DNA from: Deinococcus depolymerans
GTDB taxonomy: Bacteria > Deinococcota > Deinococci > Deinococcales > Deinococcaceae
DNA: 64,000 nt
Direction of reading: 5' to 3'
Assembly (NCBI RefSeq): GCF_039522025.1
Contig: NZ_BAAADB010000007.1
Span: 105,651-169,650, forward strand
Shown: positions 22,119 to 33,711 of the stretch, piece after piece
Numbering within the stretch: position 1 is the stretch's first letter
Layout: each line of letters starts with the position of its first letter
Notes under the pieces: generated by a model
Seen by the model: only the letters and a program-made list of their open reading frames with translations
The model's database searches: none
What the model was told of the DNA's origin: nothing
Translations under genes and position numbers: made by a program

Positions 22119-22136
22119 GTGCCGCCGGGCAGTGGC

Positions 22137-22160
22137 GGCGGCGGGACCGGTCCCGCCGCC
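22137..22160. terminator. Palindromic hairpin after the isoamylase gene
   Basis: A perfect 24-bp palindrome (GGCGGCGGGACC then GGTCCCGCCGCC), 18 nt after the stop codon. No T run follows, so termination strength is uncertain. Confidence 0.5.
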
Positions 22161-22302
22161 ACCACCCGGTGTCCCCCACGCCGGAACCCGCCCGCGGCTG
22201 GTGCGGGTTCAATTTTCCTTATACTCCCGGCATTCACAGCACTCAGGTGACGCTGGCCGGGCCGCCTGTGGTCCGCAGGGCAGCGCACCCACGGAGGGTT
22301 CC

Positions 22303-24006
<1,704 letters not shown>

Positions 24007-24161
24007 TACGGACTCCGATTGAATGGGCTGCAAAGCCCGTTCAATCCGAGCGGATGCGACTCGCAGAGCTGCCCCGCAGAGTAAGAGAGAAACGGGTTCC
24101 GGACGTGGAGCCGGCAATCCGGTAAAGTTCCGGATTGTTGGCGAAACAAACGGAATCCGTA
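24007..24161 (-). repeat. MITE-like element, copy 7 (155 bp, reverse)
   Basis: Starts TACGGACTCCG, ends GGAATCCGTA. Exact TAA duplication at 24004-24006 (stop codon of the acyl-CoA ligase gene) and 24162-24164. Confidence 0.93.
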
Positions 24162-24171
24162 TAAGCGAGTA

Positions 24172-24221
24172 AGCGGGAGGCGGGAAGCGGTGAAGGACTG
24201 ACCGCTTCCCGCCTCCCGTTT
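24172..24221 (+). terminator. Hairpin after the acyl-CoA ligase gene
   Basis: A perfect 18-bp stem (CGGGAGGCGGGAAGCGGT and complement) with a 9-nt loop, followed by TTTCCC. It sits just beyond MITE copy 7. Confidence 0.65.
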
Positions 24222-24277
24222 CCCTGACTGGGCGCCGCGCACTGCGTCCTGCGCACCGCTCCCTTACACTTGCGGGC

Positions 24278-25285
24278 ATGGCTGTTTCGGTGGATGGGCA
24301 GTGGGTGACGTTCTCGCCTCCGGCGGGTGCGGTGGGCCTGATCGGGGACATGACGGACTGGCGCAAGCGCGCGCCGCTGCCGGTGGTGGACGGCGCGCCG
24401 CTGCGCCTGCGGCTGCCGCGTGGGGCGTGGGTGGAGTACGCGTGGGTGGACGCGGCCGGCGAGGCGTTCGCGGACCCGGACAACGCGCAGAAATCGCTGA
24501 ATCCGTGGTGGCCGTACCCGCGCGCGGCCGTGGTGGGCGAGTACGCCCGGCATCCGCTGTGGCAGGCGCCGGACGCGACCCTGAAGGGCACGGCGCACCG
24601 CCTGACCTGGGAGGGCACGGTGTTTCCGGGAACGCGGCGGGCGATCGTGTACACGCCGCACGGGTACGCGGGGGGGCCGCTGCCGGTGTACTACGTGCAG
24701 GACGGCGTGGCGTTCTACCGCACCGGGAAACTGGGCGACGTGATGGACCGCGCGGTGCAGGCCGGGCTGACGGAGGGCGCGGCCCTCGTGTTCGTGGAGC
24801 CGGGCGACCGGAACGGGGAGTACTACCTGAACCCCCGCTACCTGGACTTCCTGACCACCGAGGTCATGCCGCGCGTGGAGGGGCCGCTGGTGCAGGCGTC
24901 CGTGCGGGGCCTGTGGGGTGCGAGCCTGGGCGGACTGATCAGCCTGTTCCTGGGCGCGCGGCACCCGGAGCTGTTCAGCCGGGTGGCGGCGCACAGCGGG
25001 GCGTTCATCGCGCGGCCCGGCGCGACCCGGGACGGCGTGATCGACACCACCACCGCCGGCGAGTGGCTACTGGAGCAACTGCGCGCGAACCCGCCCACGC
25101 ACCTGACGACCAGCCTGGATACCGGCACGCTGGAATGGCTGACCGGCCCGAACCGCCGCATGGCGGGCCTGTTCGCGGACCTGGGCCTGAACCACCAGTA
25201 CCGCGAGTACCCCAGCGGGCACAACTGGGTCACGTGGCGCGAGGCGCTGCCCGAGGCGTTCCTGTACCTGCAGGGCGGGGCGTAA
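24278..25285 (+). CDS. Esterase (enterochelin-esterase-like, D family)
   Basis: 335 residues, cytoplasmic. Residues 1-90 form an early-set/CBM48-like domain (GLIGDMTDWRKRAPLP), followed by an alpha/beta-hydrolase: RAIVYTPHGYAGGPLPVYYVQDG, nucleophile elbow GASLGGLISLFLGARHPELF, and GHNWVTWREALPEAF with the catalytic His. This two-domain layout is that of Fes/IroE-type and related esterases. No siderophore genes are near, so the substrate is open. A TACACT -10 box (24265-24270) ends 7 nt before the ATG. The TAA stop is the left flank of a degenerate MITE. Confidence 0.85.
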   Translation: MAVSVDGQWVTFSPPAGAVGLIGDMTDWRKRAPLPVVDGAPLRLRLPRGAWVEYAWVDAAGEAFADPDNAQKSLNPWWPYPRAAVVGEYARHPLWQAPDATLKGTAHRLTWEGTVFPGTRRAIVYTPHGYAGGPLPVYYVQDGVAFYRTGKLGDVMDRAVQAGLTEGAALVFVEPGDRNGEYYLNPRYLDFLTTEVMPRVEGPLVQASVRGLWGASLGGLISLFLGARHPELFSRVAAHSGAFIARPGATRDGVIDTTTAGEWLLEQLRANPPTHLTTSLDTGTLEWLTGPNRRMAGLFADLGLNHQYREYPSGHNWVTWREALPEAFLYLQGGA

Positions 25286-25439
25286 GGCGGGGTCCGTCTG
25301 TTTCGTTCACAACCCGGAACGACGCCGGGTTGCCAACTCCACGCCCGGAACCCGCTTTGCTCCCACCCGCTCTGCGGGGCAGCTCTGCGAGTCCGCTCGG
25401 ATTGAACGGTTTTTGCAAACCATTCAATCGGAGCGGGCC
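25286..25439 (+). repeat. MITE-like element, copy 8 (154 bp, forward, degenerate ends)
   Basis: Begins GGCGGGGTCCG instead of TACGGATTCCG and ends CGGAGCGGGCC, but the body (GTTTCGTTCACAACCCGG to CCATTCAATCGGAG) is well preserved. Left flank is the TAA stop codon of the esterase gene; no right duplication is visible. Confidence 0.8.
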
Positions 25440-25490
25440 GGGCACTCCTCACCACCGGGGCGGCGCGGCGCGGCATAGTCCGGGGCACAC

Positions 25491-26576
<1,086 letters not shown>

Positions 26577-26621
26577 TGCCCGTTCCCCTGCCACCAGAGG
26601 CGCGCGGGTAGACTCGCGGGT

Positions 26622-27482
26622 ATGGAGTTCCCGACCGTCTGCCCGGCGTGCGCCCGTGAGAACCGTGCGGAGTTCACGGACAGTTCCGTGCATGACCTGA
26701 CCTGCGGGCACTGCGGGGCGCGGTACTGCGTGTTCCTGCGCAAGCAGCGCTTCGAGGTGCTGTTCGACCTGGGCACGCGGGCGCTGATGGACGGGTACGC
26801 GCGTGAGGCGGTGGCGAGTTTCGCGGCGGCGCTGGAGCGGTTCTTCGAGTTCTACGTGTGGGCGTTCACGCTGGAGCGCGCCGCGAACGCCGAGCAGGAG
26901 TTCGGGGCGGCGCTCGCGGGTCTGGAGGGCACGTGGCGGCACGTGGCCAGTCAGTCCGAGCGGCAGCTGGGGATGTTCGCGCTGGCGTACCTGCTGCGTG
27001 AGGGCCGCGAGCCGGATTTCCTGACGGCGCGGGGCCTGGGCACGGATTTCCGCAACCGCGTGATTCACCGGGGTGCGCTGCCGTCGCGGGCCGAGGTGGA
27101 GGCGTACGCGGCGCTGGTGTTCGCGCTGATCGACCGCCTGCTGACGGAACTGGGGCCGGGCGCGGCGCACGCGGAACTGGCGCAGGAGCAGGGGTTCGCG
27201 GCGCATCTGGCGGCCCTGCCGGACGGGGTGACGGCGGTGTTCGAGGAACATCCGGGCATGTTCCGTGCGCGGCGTTCCGGGGGGCTGGCGTCCGCGCCGA
27301 CACTCCCGCCCACGCCGGGGCTGGTGCCGGGTCAGGTGGCGGGGCAGACGCGCAAGCCCGGCAAGGCCGTGAACGACGCGCGGGCGTACCAGCAGGCGCT
27401 GTTCCGGCAGGCGCTGGAGGAACGCGGGGCGCTGCTGCGGTCGTTCAAGGGCCCGCCGCCGGGCGGGCCGGACCGGGAGTAG
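26622..27482 (+). CDS. Zinc-ribbon protein with HEPN-like motif
   Basis: 286 residues, no family name recognised. The N terminus is a zinc ribbon (Cys7-x2-Cys10 and Cys28-x2-Cys31). Residues 43-175 are all-helical, with R144-N-x3-H149 in DFRNRVIHRG, the Rx4-6H pattern that forms the RNase site of HEPN domains. A long tail (about 215-286) is Pro/Gly-rich. No minimal nucleotidyltransferase or other toxin-antitoxin partner is adjacent. A TAGACT -10 box (26609-26614) ends 7 nt before the ATG. HEPN assignment is inference from motif and helical content. Confidence 0.6.
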   Translation: MEFPTVCPACARENRAEFTDSSVHDLTCGHCGARYCVFLRKQRFEVLFDLGTRALMDGYAREAVASFAAALERFFEFYVWAFTLERAANAEQEFGAALAGLEGTWRHVASQSERQLGMFALAYLLREGREPDFLTARGLGTDFRNRVIHRGALPSRAEVEAYAALVFALIDRLLTELGPGAAHAELAQEQGFAAHLAALPDGVTAVFEEHPGMFRARRSGGLASAPTLPPTPGLVPGQVAGQTRKPGKAVNDARAYQQALFRQALEERGALLRSFKGPPPGGPDRE

Positions 27483-27539
27483 CGGGGGCGCGTCCGGGCA
27501 GGCGGGGTGCGCGGGCGGGCTTCTCCCCTACACTGCGTC

Positions 27540-29213
27540 ATGTCTGGTGTGTCTGCGGGTGTGTCTGAAGGAATGCGTGGCCTGGATCGCCGCCGTCTGG
27601 TGCGGGTGGCGCGTGGTGAGGAACCGGGGGACCTGCTGGTGCGGGGCGCGCAGGTGGTGCAGCCGGCCACGCGCGAGGTGTTCGGGGCGGACGTGCTCGT
27701 CGCGGACGGGCGGATCGCGGCGCTGGGGTCGGGCTTTCAGGCGGCGCGGGTCGTTGAGGCGCGCGGGGCGTTCCTCGCGCCGGGCTTCATCGACGCTCAC
27801 GTGCACATCGAGTCGAGTCTGCTGACCCCGGCGGGCTTCGCGGGCGCGGTGCTGGGGCGCGGCACGACGGGCGTGGTGGCCGAACCGCATGAACTGGTGA
27901 ACGTGCTGGGTGCCGGCGGCCTGGAGTGGATGCTGGAGGCGGGGCGCACGTCGGGCCTGCGGGTGTGGGGGTCGGCGCCGTCGTGCGTGCCGGCCAGTCC
28001 GTTCGAGGCGGGTGGCGCGGTCGTGGACGCGGCGGCCACCGCGCGGATGCTGCGCGTGCCGGGCGTGCTGGGCCTGGCCGAGATGATGAACTACCCCGGC
28101 GTGCTGGGCGGCAGCGGGGACGTGTGGGAGGTGCTGGAGGCGGGGCGGGCGTCGGGCCTGCGGCTGGACGGGCACGCGTCGGGCGTGCGGGGGCGGGACC
28201 TGATGGGGTACGCGGCGGCGGGCCTGCACTCGGATCACGAGGCGACCACGCCCGACGAGGCCCGCGAGCGCCTGCGGGCCGGGCTGTGGCTGATGGTCCG
28301 TGAGGGCTCGGCGGCGCGGAATCTGGAGGCGCTGCTGCCGGTGCTGCTGGAACGCCCCCGGCGGGCGATGCTGGTCAGTGACGACGTGAGCGTGGACGAA
28401 CTGCTGGAGCTGGGTCACCTGGACCGGCTGCTGCGGATGTGCGTGGCGGGCGGGCTGCACCCGGCGGACGCCGTGGCCCTGGTGACCTGCAACCCGGCCG
28501 AGTACTGGGGCCTGCATGAGTTCGGGCTGGTCGCGCCGGGGTACCACGCGGATTTCGTGCTGCTGCGGGACCTGTCGGACTTCGGGGTGCTGGAGACCTT
28601 CGTGGGCGGGCAGGAGGCGCGGGCCGGGACGGTCACGCCGCCGCTGCCGGGTGGGGGCGTGACCCTGGGGGCCGGGTGGGACGCGGCGACGTTTGACGTG
28701 CCGGGGCACTGGCCGGTCATGCAGGTCAGCGCGTCGCAGATCACGACCGGGGTGGGCGAGCCGGGCAGCGGGGACGCGCGGCTGGTCGTCGCGGACCGCT
28801 ACGGGCGGGGCGAGTGGTCGGCGTGCCTGACCTCCGGCACCGGCATGGACGGGGGGACGCTGGGCATCAGCGTGCTGCACGACGCGCACCACGCGGCGTT
28901 CCTGGGCGGCACGGACGCGGACGTGCGGGCCGCCGGGCGGGCGCTGGAGGCGATGGGGGGCGGCGTGGTGGTCGTGTCGGGCGGCGAGGTGCGGGCCAGT
29001 CTGCCGCTGCCGTTCGCGGGCCTGATGACCGACCGGCCGCCGGCCGAGGCGGCCGCGCGGCTGGGCGAGGTGACAGCGGCGTGCCGGGCGCTGGGCTGCC
29101 GCCTGCCGTACCCGGTGACCACCCTGAGTTTCCTGGGCCTGACCGTGATTCCGGCGCTGAAGCTCACGCCGCGCGGCCTGCTGGACGTGAACGCCTGGGC
29201 GTACCTGCCCTGA
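27540..29213 (+). CDS. ade: Adenine deaminase
   Basis: 557 residues. Amidohydrolase converting adenine to hypoxanthine for purine salvage. Metal-binding motif GFIDAHVHIESS, then GTTGVVAEPHE, the central DDVSVDEL, and family-specific SVLHDAHHAAFLGGTDADV (usual form HDSHN) and PVTTLSFLGLTVIPALKLTPRGLLDV at the end. A TACACT -10 box (27529-27534) ends 5 nt before ATG 27540, which supports this start over an upstream alternative. Xpt (54.2 kb) and XdhC (8.9 kb) in the same window touch related purine steps but are not linked in an operon. Confidence 0.93.
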   Translation: MSGVSAGVSEGMRGLDRRRLVRVARGEEPGDLLVRGAQVVQPATREVFGADVLVADGRIAALGSGFQAARVVEARGAFLAPGFIDAHVHIESSLLTPAGFAGAVLGRGTTGVVAEPHELVNVLGAGGLEWMLEAGRTSGLRVWGSAPSCVPASPFEAGGAVVDAAATARMLRVPGVLGLAEMMNYPGVLGGSGDVWEVLEAGRASGLRLDGHASGVRGRDLMGYAAAGLHSDHEATTPDEARERLRAGLWLMVREGSAARNLEALLPVLLERPRRAMLVSDDVSVDELLELGHLDRLLRMCVAGGLHPADAVALVTCNPAEYWGLHEFGLVAPGYHADFVLLRDLSDFGVLETFVGGQEARAGTVTPPLPGGGVTLGAGWDAATFDVPGHWPVMQVSASQITTGVGEPGSGDARLVVADRYGRGEWSACLTSGTGMDGGTLGISVLHDAHHAAFLGGTDADVRAAGRALEAMGGGVVVVSGGEVRASLPLPFAGLMTDRPPAEAAARLGEVTAACRALGCRLPYPVTTLSFLGLTVIPALKLTPRGLLDVNAWAYLP

Positions 29214-29339
29214 CCCGGCCGGCACCCCTGGGCCCTCCCAGCACCTCCCGCCGGCACGCAGTGACCCTGCGCCCAGTTACCCCCGGCTGGGGATACCCGC
29301 TGGGGGGGGCAGGCCCTAGACTGCCGTGAGGTCTTCCGT

Positions 29340-31007
29340 ATTTCCCAGGTTCGTCCCAGGCCAGCTGCCGCCAACTCACTGACGCCCACGCAGGCGCTCC
29401 GGGCGTTCTCATGGTCCCGCGGCTGGCTGCTGGCGGCGCTGGTCATCACGCAGGCCCTGACGCTGCTGGTGGCCCTCTGGAGCGACCGGCAGGGGTCCGA
29501 ACAGACCGTCAAGTCCCAGGCGCAGGGGGCGCTGGAGCAACTGGCGCGGGTCGCGTCCGAGAACGTCGCCGGGTACCTCCAGTTCGCGTCGCAGATCGTG
29601 CAGGTCAACCGCGCGAACATGGCCAGCGGCCTGCTCAGCGCCGACGACGCGGCCGGGCAACTCCTGAACTTCCAGGCGCTGCTAACCAGCGTGCCGCAAC
29701 TGAACGGCGTGCTGGTCGGCCACAGCGACGGCCGCTTCGTGTTCCTGCGCCGCGACGGCCCGGACAGCCTGGGGCGCTTCTCCCGCGTGATCGAGGTCCG
29801 CCCGGAACGGCGCGTGCTGACCAGCACCTACGACGCGCGGGGCGTCCTGACCGGCCAGTCGGCGCAGGCGGACCCGTACGACCCGCGCGAGCGGCCCTGG
29901 TACCGGCAGGCGCAGGCGGCCGCCGGGCATGTCGTCTGGACCGACCCGTACGTGTTCGCGTCGTCCGGGCAGCCGGGCGTGACGGTCGCGTCGGCCCTGT
30001 CCACGCCGGGCGGCGCGGTCGTGATCGGCGCGGACGTGCAGCTGCGGCAGCTCGCCGAGTTCCTGCAGGACGTGCAGATCAGCGCGAACGGACGGGCGTT
30101 CGTCACGGACGAGCGCGGGCACGCCATCGCCACCTCGCGCGCGTGGCCCGGCGAGGCCAGTGCGGGCAGCATCCCGCTGCTGCGGGACGTGGCCGACCCG
30201 GCGCTGCGGGCGCTGCTGGACCGGGAGGCGCGCCCCGCCCTCGCGCCGGGCACGCACTGGTACGACGTGTCCGGGCAGCAGTTCGCCGCCGTGATCCGCC
30301 CGGTCGAGGTGCAGCCTGGCGTGACCTGGATGATCGGCGTGTACGCCCCCACCACGGACTTCACGTCGGGCCTCGGCGGCAACCGGCGCCCGCTGATCTT
30401 CGTGCTGCTGGTCAGCCTGATCGGCAGTCTGCTGGCGTGGCCGGTCGTGCTGCGCGCCACGCGCCCGCTGGTCGAGCTGCAGCGGCAGGCGACCACCGAT
30501 TACCTGACGGGCCTGCCCAACCGCGCGAGTTTCGTGGCGCAGCTCGAGGAGTCGCTGCGCGGAGGGGGTGCCGGGGCGCTGGGACTGGCCGTGTTCGATC
30601 TGGACGGCTTCAAGGCCGTGAACGACACCTTCGGGCACCACGCGGGCGACGAGGTGCTGCACGCCGTGGGCGCGCGGATGCTCGCGGCGCTGCGGGCCGG
30701 TGACACGCTGGGCCGGCTGGGCGGCGACGAGTTCGCGCTGCTGGTGCAGGCCACGTCCCGCGAGGAGGTCCGCCTGCGCGTCGAGGGCGTACTGGAGGCC
30801 GTCGCACGCCGCCCGGTCGTCGTGGACGGCGTGGCGCACGCGCTGGCCTCCACGGCCGGACTGGCGTTCCTGGACCTGCACGAGGGCACCCTGAGCAGCG
30901 GTCAGTGGCTGGCGCGGGCCGATACCGCCCTGATCCGCGGCAAGCGGCGCGGCAAGGGCCGCGTGTGGGTGGAGGGCGAGGTCACCATGCCCACCCTGTT
31001 CCGCTGA
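29340..31007 (+). CDS. Membrane diguanylate cyclase with extracytoplasmic sensor (start uncertain)
   Basis: The GGDEF domain (C-terminal 170 residues) has an intact GRLGGDEFALL and an upstream RAGD that fits the inhibitory I-site (RxxD, five residues before GGDEF), so it should make cyclic-di-GMP and be product-inhibited. A dCache-like sensor (about 250 residues) lies before the helix LIFVLLVSLIGSLLAWPVVL. The first canonical start in frame is GTG 29469, but upstream codons encode a perfect helix, WLLAALVITQALTLLVALW, without any ATG/GTG/TTG. A TAGACT -10 box (29317-29322) and GAGGT point to an unusual start such as ATT 29340. Domain call firm; 5' end open. Confidence 0.75.
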   Translation: MSQVRPRPAAANSLTPTQALRAFSWSRGWLLAALVITQALTLLVALWSDRQGSEQTVKSQAQGALEQLARVASENVAGYLQFASQIVQVNRANMASGLLSADDAAGQLLNFQALLTSVPQLNGVLVGHSDGRFVFLRRDGPDSLGRFSRVIEVRPERRVLTSTYDARGVLTGQSAQADPYDPRERPWYRQAQAAAGHVVWTDPYVFASSGQPGVTVASALSTPGGAVVIGADVQLRQLAEFLQDVQISANGRAFVTDERGHAIATSRAWPGEASAGSIPLLRDVADPALRALLDREARPALAPGTHWYDVSGQQFAAVIRPVEVQPGVTWMIGVYAPTTDFTSGLGGNRRPLIFVLLVSLIGSLLAWPVVLRATRPLVELQRQATTDYLTGLPNRASFVAQLEESLRGGGAGALGLAVFDLDGFKAVNDTFGHHAGDEVLHAVGARMLAALRAGDTLGRLGGDEFALLVQATSREEVRLRVEGVLEAVARRPVVVDGVAHALASTAGLAFLDLHEGTLSSGQWLARADTALIRGKRRGKGRVWVEGEVTMPTLFR

Positions 31008-31033
31008 GCGGGCGCTGTGCGATGCTGGGCGGC

Positions 31034-31417
31034 ATGACGCAGACGTTCACGGTGCAGGTGGCGGGATTCGGAGAGATCGAGGCGGGCAGCGGCGAGCGGC
31101 TGGTGCGGGCGCTGGAACGGGGCGGCGTGGACATCCTGCACCGCTGCGGCGGCGTGGCGCGCTGCACGACCTGCCGCGTGACCTTCGAGGAGGGGGAACC
31201 GGACGCCATGACCGCCGCCGAGTTCGACAAGCTGAGCGAGAAGGGCCTGCTGGGTCAGGCGCGGCTGTCCTGCCAGATCGAGTGCGCGCCGGGCATGAGC
31301 GTCACGCCCCTGCAGACCGAGGCGAGCAGCGGCCTGGAGCGCGGCAAGGCGCCCGCCGAGCAGATCGAACCCGACCCGGTCTGGACCACCCGGCCCGGCG
31401 CGTCCACCGAGGGCTGA
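31034..31417 (+). CDS. 2Fe-2S ferredoxin
   Basis: 127 residues. Plant-type fold with cluster ligands in CGGVARCTTCRVTF (three Cys near residues 38-46) and the fourth in ARLSCQIE. Supplies electrons to unknown partners; the tail after residue 95 is charged and Pro-rich. It starts 26 bp after the cyclase gene in the same direction and may be cotranscribed. ATG 31034 was preferred, with 31022 as an alternative four codons upstream. Confidence 0.88.
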   Translation: MTQTFTVQVAGFGEIEAGSGERLVRALERGGVDILHRCGGVARCTTCRVTFEEGEPDAMTAAEFDKLSEKGLLGQARLSCQIECAPGMSVTPLQTEASSGLERGKAPAEQIEPDPVWTTRPGASTEG

Positions 31418-31450
31418 GCCGCGCGGCCCCGGCGCACCCCGGCCCTGTTA

Positions 31451-31584
31451 TACGGACTCCGATTGAATGGGCTGCAAAGACCATTCAATTCGAGCGGATG
31501 CGAGGAGGAGAGAAACGGATTCCGGACGTGGAGTTGGCAGATCGGTGGTGTTCCGATCTGTCAACGAAATAAACGGAATCCGTA
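31451..31584 (-). repeat. MITE-like element, copy 9 (134 bp, reverse, short form)
   Basis: Starts TACGGACTCCG, ends GGAATCCGTA. Exact TTA duplication at 31448-31450 and 31585-31587; the right TTA is the complement of the TAA stop of the YetF-like gene. Belongs to the short size class lacking about 22 bp of the middle. Confidence 0.93.
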
Positions 31585-32421
31585 TTAGCCGGGCGGTCCG
31601 GCACCGGGGCCGCGGCCACCCCCATCGCGCGCCGGCGGCGCGGCCGGGGTCGACCGGGGGGCGCCCTCGTCACGCAACGGGTCGGTGGTGGCGGGCGTCC
31701 AGCGGTCGCTGCCGCAGGCGCACACCGGCCGGTCCGTGGTGAGCGCGAGCTGCCCGGCGTCTTCCTGCTGGCCGCCCAGCGGGTCCGGCGTCCCGTGCAG
31801 GTCGCCGCAGCCCAGGCAGGCCAGGGGACCGTGGTACGCCTCGCCGGGCTGGATGACGCGGGGCGGTTCCAGGTCCCAGGGGGGCACCACGGGCAGGCCG
31901 GGCGGCGGATCGTGCGGGTGCGTGAAGACGGTCAGGTTGCCGTCCTGTTCGAAGTACGCGCGCTGCACCTCGCCCAGCTGCCGTACGCCCTGGGCGCGCA
32001 GACGTTCGAACAGATCCTCGCGGCTCAGGTTGGCGCGTCGCAGCGCCTCGCCGCTCAGGACGCCGCGCCGGACCAGTTCGACCGGCACGCCCTCGATGAA
32101 CGTCTCGACCCGTTCGCTGCGGATCACGAGGTGCGACAGCAGCCGCTGCAGGCCCACCACCAGGGTCAGGACCAGCATGGCGTGCAGCAGCGGCACTTCC
32201 GGGTAGAACATCGGGTCGCCGGCCGCCGAGCCCAGCCCGATCACGATGGCGAGTTCCAGCGGGCTGAGCTGCGCCAGGCCGCGCTTGCCGGTCACGCGCA
32301 GCAGGAACACCAGCCACAGGAAGATCACGGCGGTGCGGAACACGATCTCCAGCAGGAACAGCGGGGGCGTGTCGCCCAGCAGCATCCGCGCCCAGTCGAA
32401 GGGAATCACCTCGGCGCTCAC
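31585..32421 (-). CDS. YetF/DUF421-like membrane protein with C-terminal Cys-rich tail
   Basis: 278 residues. Three helices at about 21-42, 52-70 and 78-98, with the DUF421 signature TGKRGLAQLSPLELAIVIGLGSAAGDPM, then the cytoplasmic domain SERVETFIEGVPVELVRRGVL...EDLFERLRAQGVRQLGEVQRAYFEQDGNLTVF in family order. Unusually, residues 200-250 add a possible zinc site: CLGC followed after about 30 residues by CAC. The last 30 are disordered Gly/Pro. Its start overlaps the preceding 65-residue gene's stop by 4 bp. DUF421 proteins have no agreed function. Confidence 0.85.
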   Translation of the reverse strand: MSAEVIPFDWARMLLGDTPPLFLLEIVFRTAVIFLWLVFLLRVTGKRGLAQLSPLELAIVIGLGSAAGDPMFYPEVPLLHAMLVLTLVVGLQRLLSHLVIRSERVETFIEGVPVELVRRGVLSGEALRRANLSREDLFERLRAQGVRQLGEVQRAYFEQDGNLTVFTHPHDPPPGLPVVPPWDLEPPRVIQPGEAYHGPLACLGCGDLHGTPDPLGGQQEDAGQLALTTDRPVCACGSDRWTPATTDPLRDEGAPRSTPAAPPARDGGGRGPGAGPPG

Positions 32422-32615
32422 GGGTTCCCCGCTGGCGTGCCCGGCGGCAGGCCCAGTCCGGCCAGGATGCGGGCGCGGTCCCAGCCGGTCAGGGCCGACA
32501 GGGCCGCCACGGCCGCCTCGAATTCGGGAGTGTCGGGCGTGGGGGGCAGCGCCCGCAGACGCTGCCAGAGTGCGTTGCGGCGCCGCAGCCAGTCACCCCG
32601 CGTGGAATCGGTCAT
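32418..32615 (-). CDS. Small uncharacterised protein upstream of the YetF-like gene
   Basis: 65 residues, hydrophilic and helical (GDWLRRRNALWQRLRALPP, PEFEAAVAALSALTGWDRAR). A TACACT -10 box (32627-32622) ends 6 nt before the ATG, and its stop overlaps the YetF-like start as ATGA, which strongly supports real translation. No family recognised. Confidence 0.7.
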   Translation of the reverse strand: MTDSTRGDWLRRRNALWQRLRALPPTPDTPEFEAAVAALSALTGWDRARILAGLGLPPGTPAGNP

Positions 32616-32682
32616 GGCCGGAGTGTAGGCCCCGCCTCCGTTCCCGGGCCTTCAGGAAGGGTTCAGCAACCCGGGGAACGGC

Positions 32683-33711
32683 TCAGCGGTAGCGGGCCAC
32701 GTCCCGCAGGTGCGCGGCGTAATCGTGGTTCACGTAGATCTTCCCGTTCAGGCCGTGCAGGAAGTACACGGCGTCCCGGCCGTCGCTCATCTTGCGCTCG
32801 GGGTTCAGGACGGCCAGCAGCGCCGCCTGACCGGGGTTGTTGATCGGCCCGGCCGGCAGGCCCAGGCGGGTGTACGTGGAGTACGGCGTGTCGCGCGTGA
32901 AATCCCCGGCGCTGCGGTCCAGCTGTGGCAGGTCCTTACCCAGCCCGTACGCCACGGTGGGATCGCTGCCGAGCGCGATGCCGTCGCGCAGGCGGTTCAG
33001 GAACACGCCGGCAATGATGGGCATCTCGGCGTCGTTGGCGGCCTCGGCCTGCACCATGCTCGCCAGGATCACCCAGTCACGCACGCCCAGACCCAGGGCC
33101 CTGGCGGCCGCCACGTTCGCAGGCGTGAATTCGGCCTCCATGCGCCGCACCATGCTCTGCACGATCCGCTGCGGGGTTTCCGCGGGCCGGAACTCGTACG
33201 TGGCAGGAAACACGAAGCCCTCCAGGTTCGGCTGCGTGCCCGCGTGCCGGCTGAGCCGGGTGTCCTTCAGGACCTTCAGGATGGCCGCCCCGTCGAAGCC
33301 GGCCTTCTGGAAGATGCCCGGCAGGTCCTTCACGCGCCGACCCTCCGGAATGGTGACGGATATGGTCGGAATGCGGGCCGGGCCGGCCAGTTTCTCCGCG
33401 ACCTGCGCGGCCGTCATCTGCCCGTTCAGGTCGTACAGTCCCTCTTTCAGGCTGCCGGCCGTGCCGTTGCGCCGCATCAGGAAACGCAGCGCGTCCGCGT
33501 TCTTCACGACGCCCTTTTGCTGCAGCGTGCGGGCCACGCCGCCCAGCGTGTCGCCCGGCTTCACTTCCAGCGTGAACGCCGCGCCGCCCGCCGGGCCCAG
33601 CAGCGACTGCAGGTACAGCGCCGCGCCGCCCGCCGCCAGCAGCGCCAGCAGCAGCAGGACCAGCAGCGCCCGCGCCCAGCTGGGCAGGCCGCGCCGCGCG
33701 GGGCGGGTCAC
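32683..33711 (-). CDS. mltG: Endolytic murein transglycosylase MltG
   Basis: 342 residues. One N-terminal membrane helix (about 13-33), a LysM-like domain ([24 protein letters not shown]) and the YceG/MltG catalytic domain: [39 protein letters not shown] with the conserved Glu, [21 protein letters not shown] and [18 protein letters not shown]. It cleaves nascent glycan strands in the periplasm and limits their length. The start overlaps the PfkB-type kinase stop by 4 bp, so both genes are translated as a unit, an arrangement without obvious functional logic. Confidence 0.92.
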   Translation of the reverse strand: MTRPARRGLPSWARALLVLLLLALLAAGGAALYLQSLLGPAGGAAFTLEVKPGDTLGGVARTLQQKGVVKNADALRFLMRRNGTAGSLKEGLYDLNGQMTAAQVAEKLAGPARIPTISVTIPEGRRVKDLPGIFQKAGFDGAAILKVLKDTRLSRHAGTQPNLEGFVFPATYEFRPAETPQRIVQSMVRRMEAEFTPANVAAARALGLGVRDWVILASMVQAEAANDAEMPIIAGVFLNRLRDGIALGSDPTVAYGLGKDLPQLDRSAGDFTRDTPYSTYTRLGLPAGPINNPGQAALLAVLNPERKMSDGRDAVYFLHGLNGKIYVNHDYAAHLRDVARYR

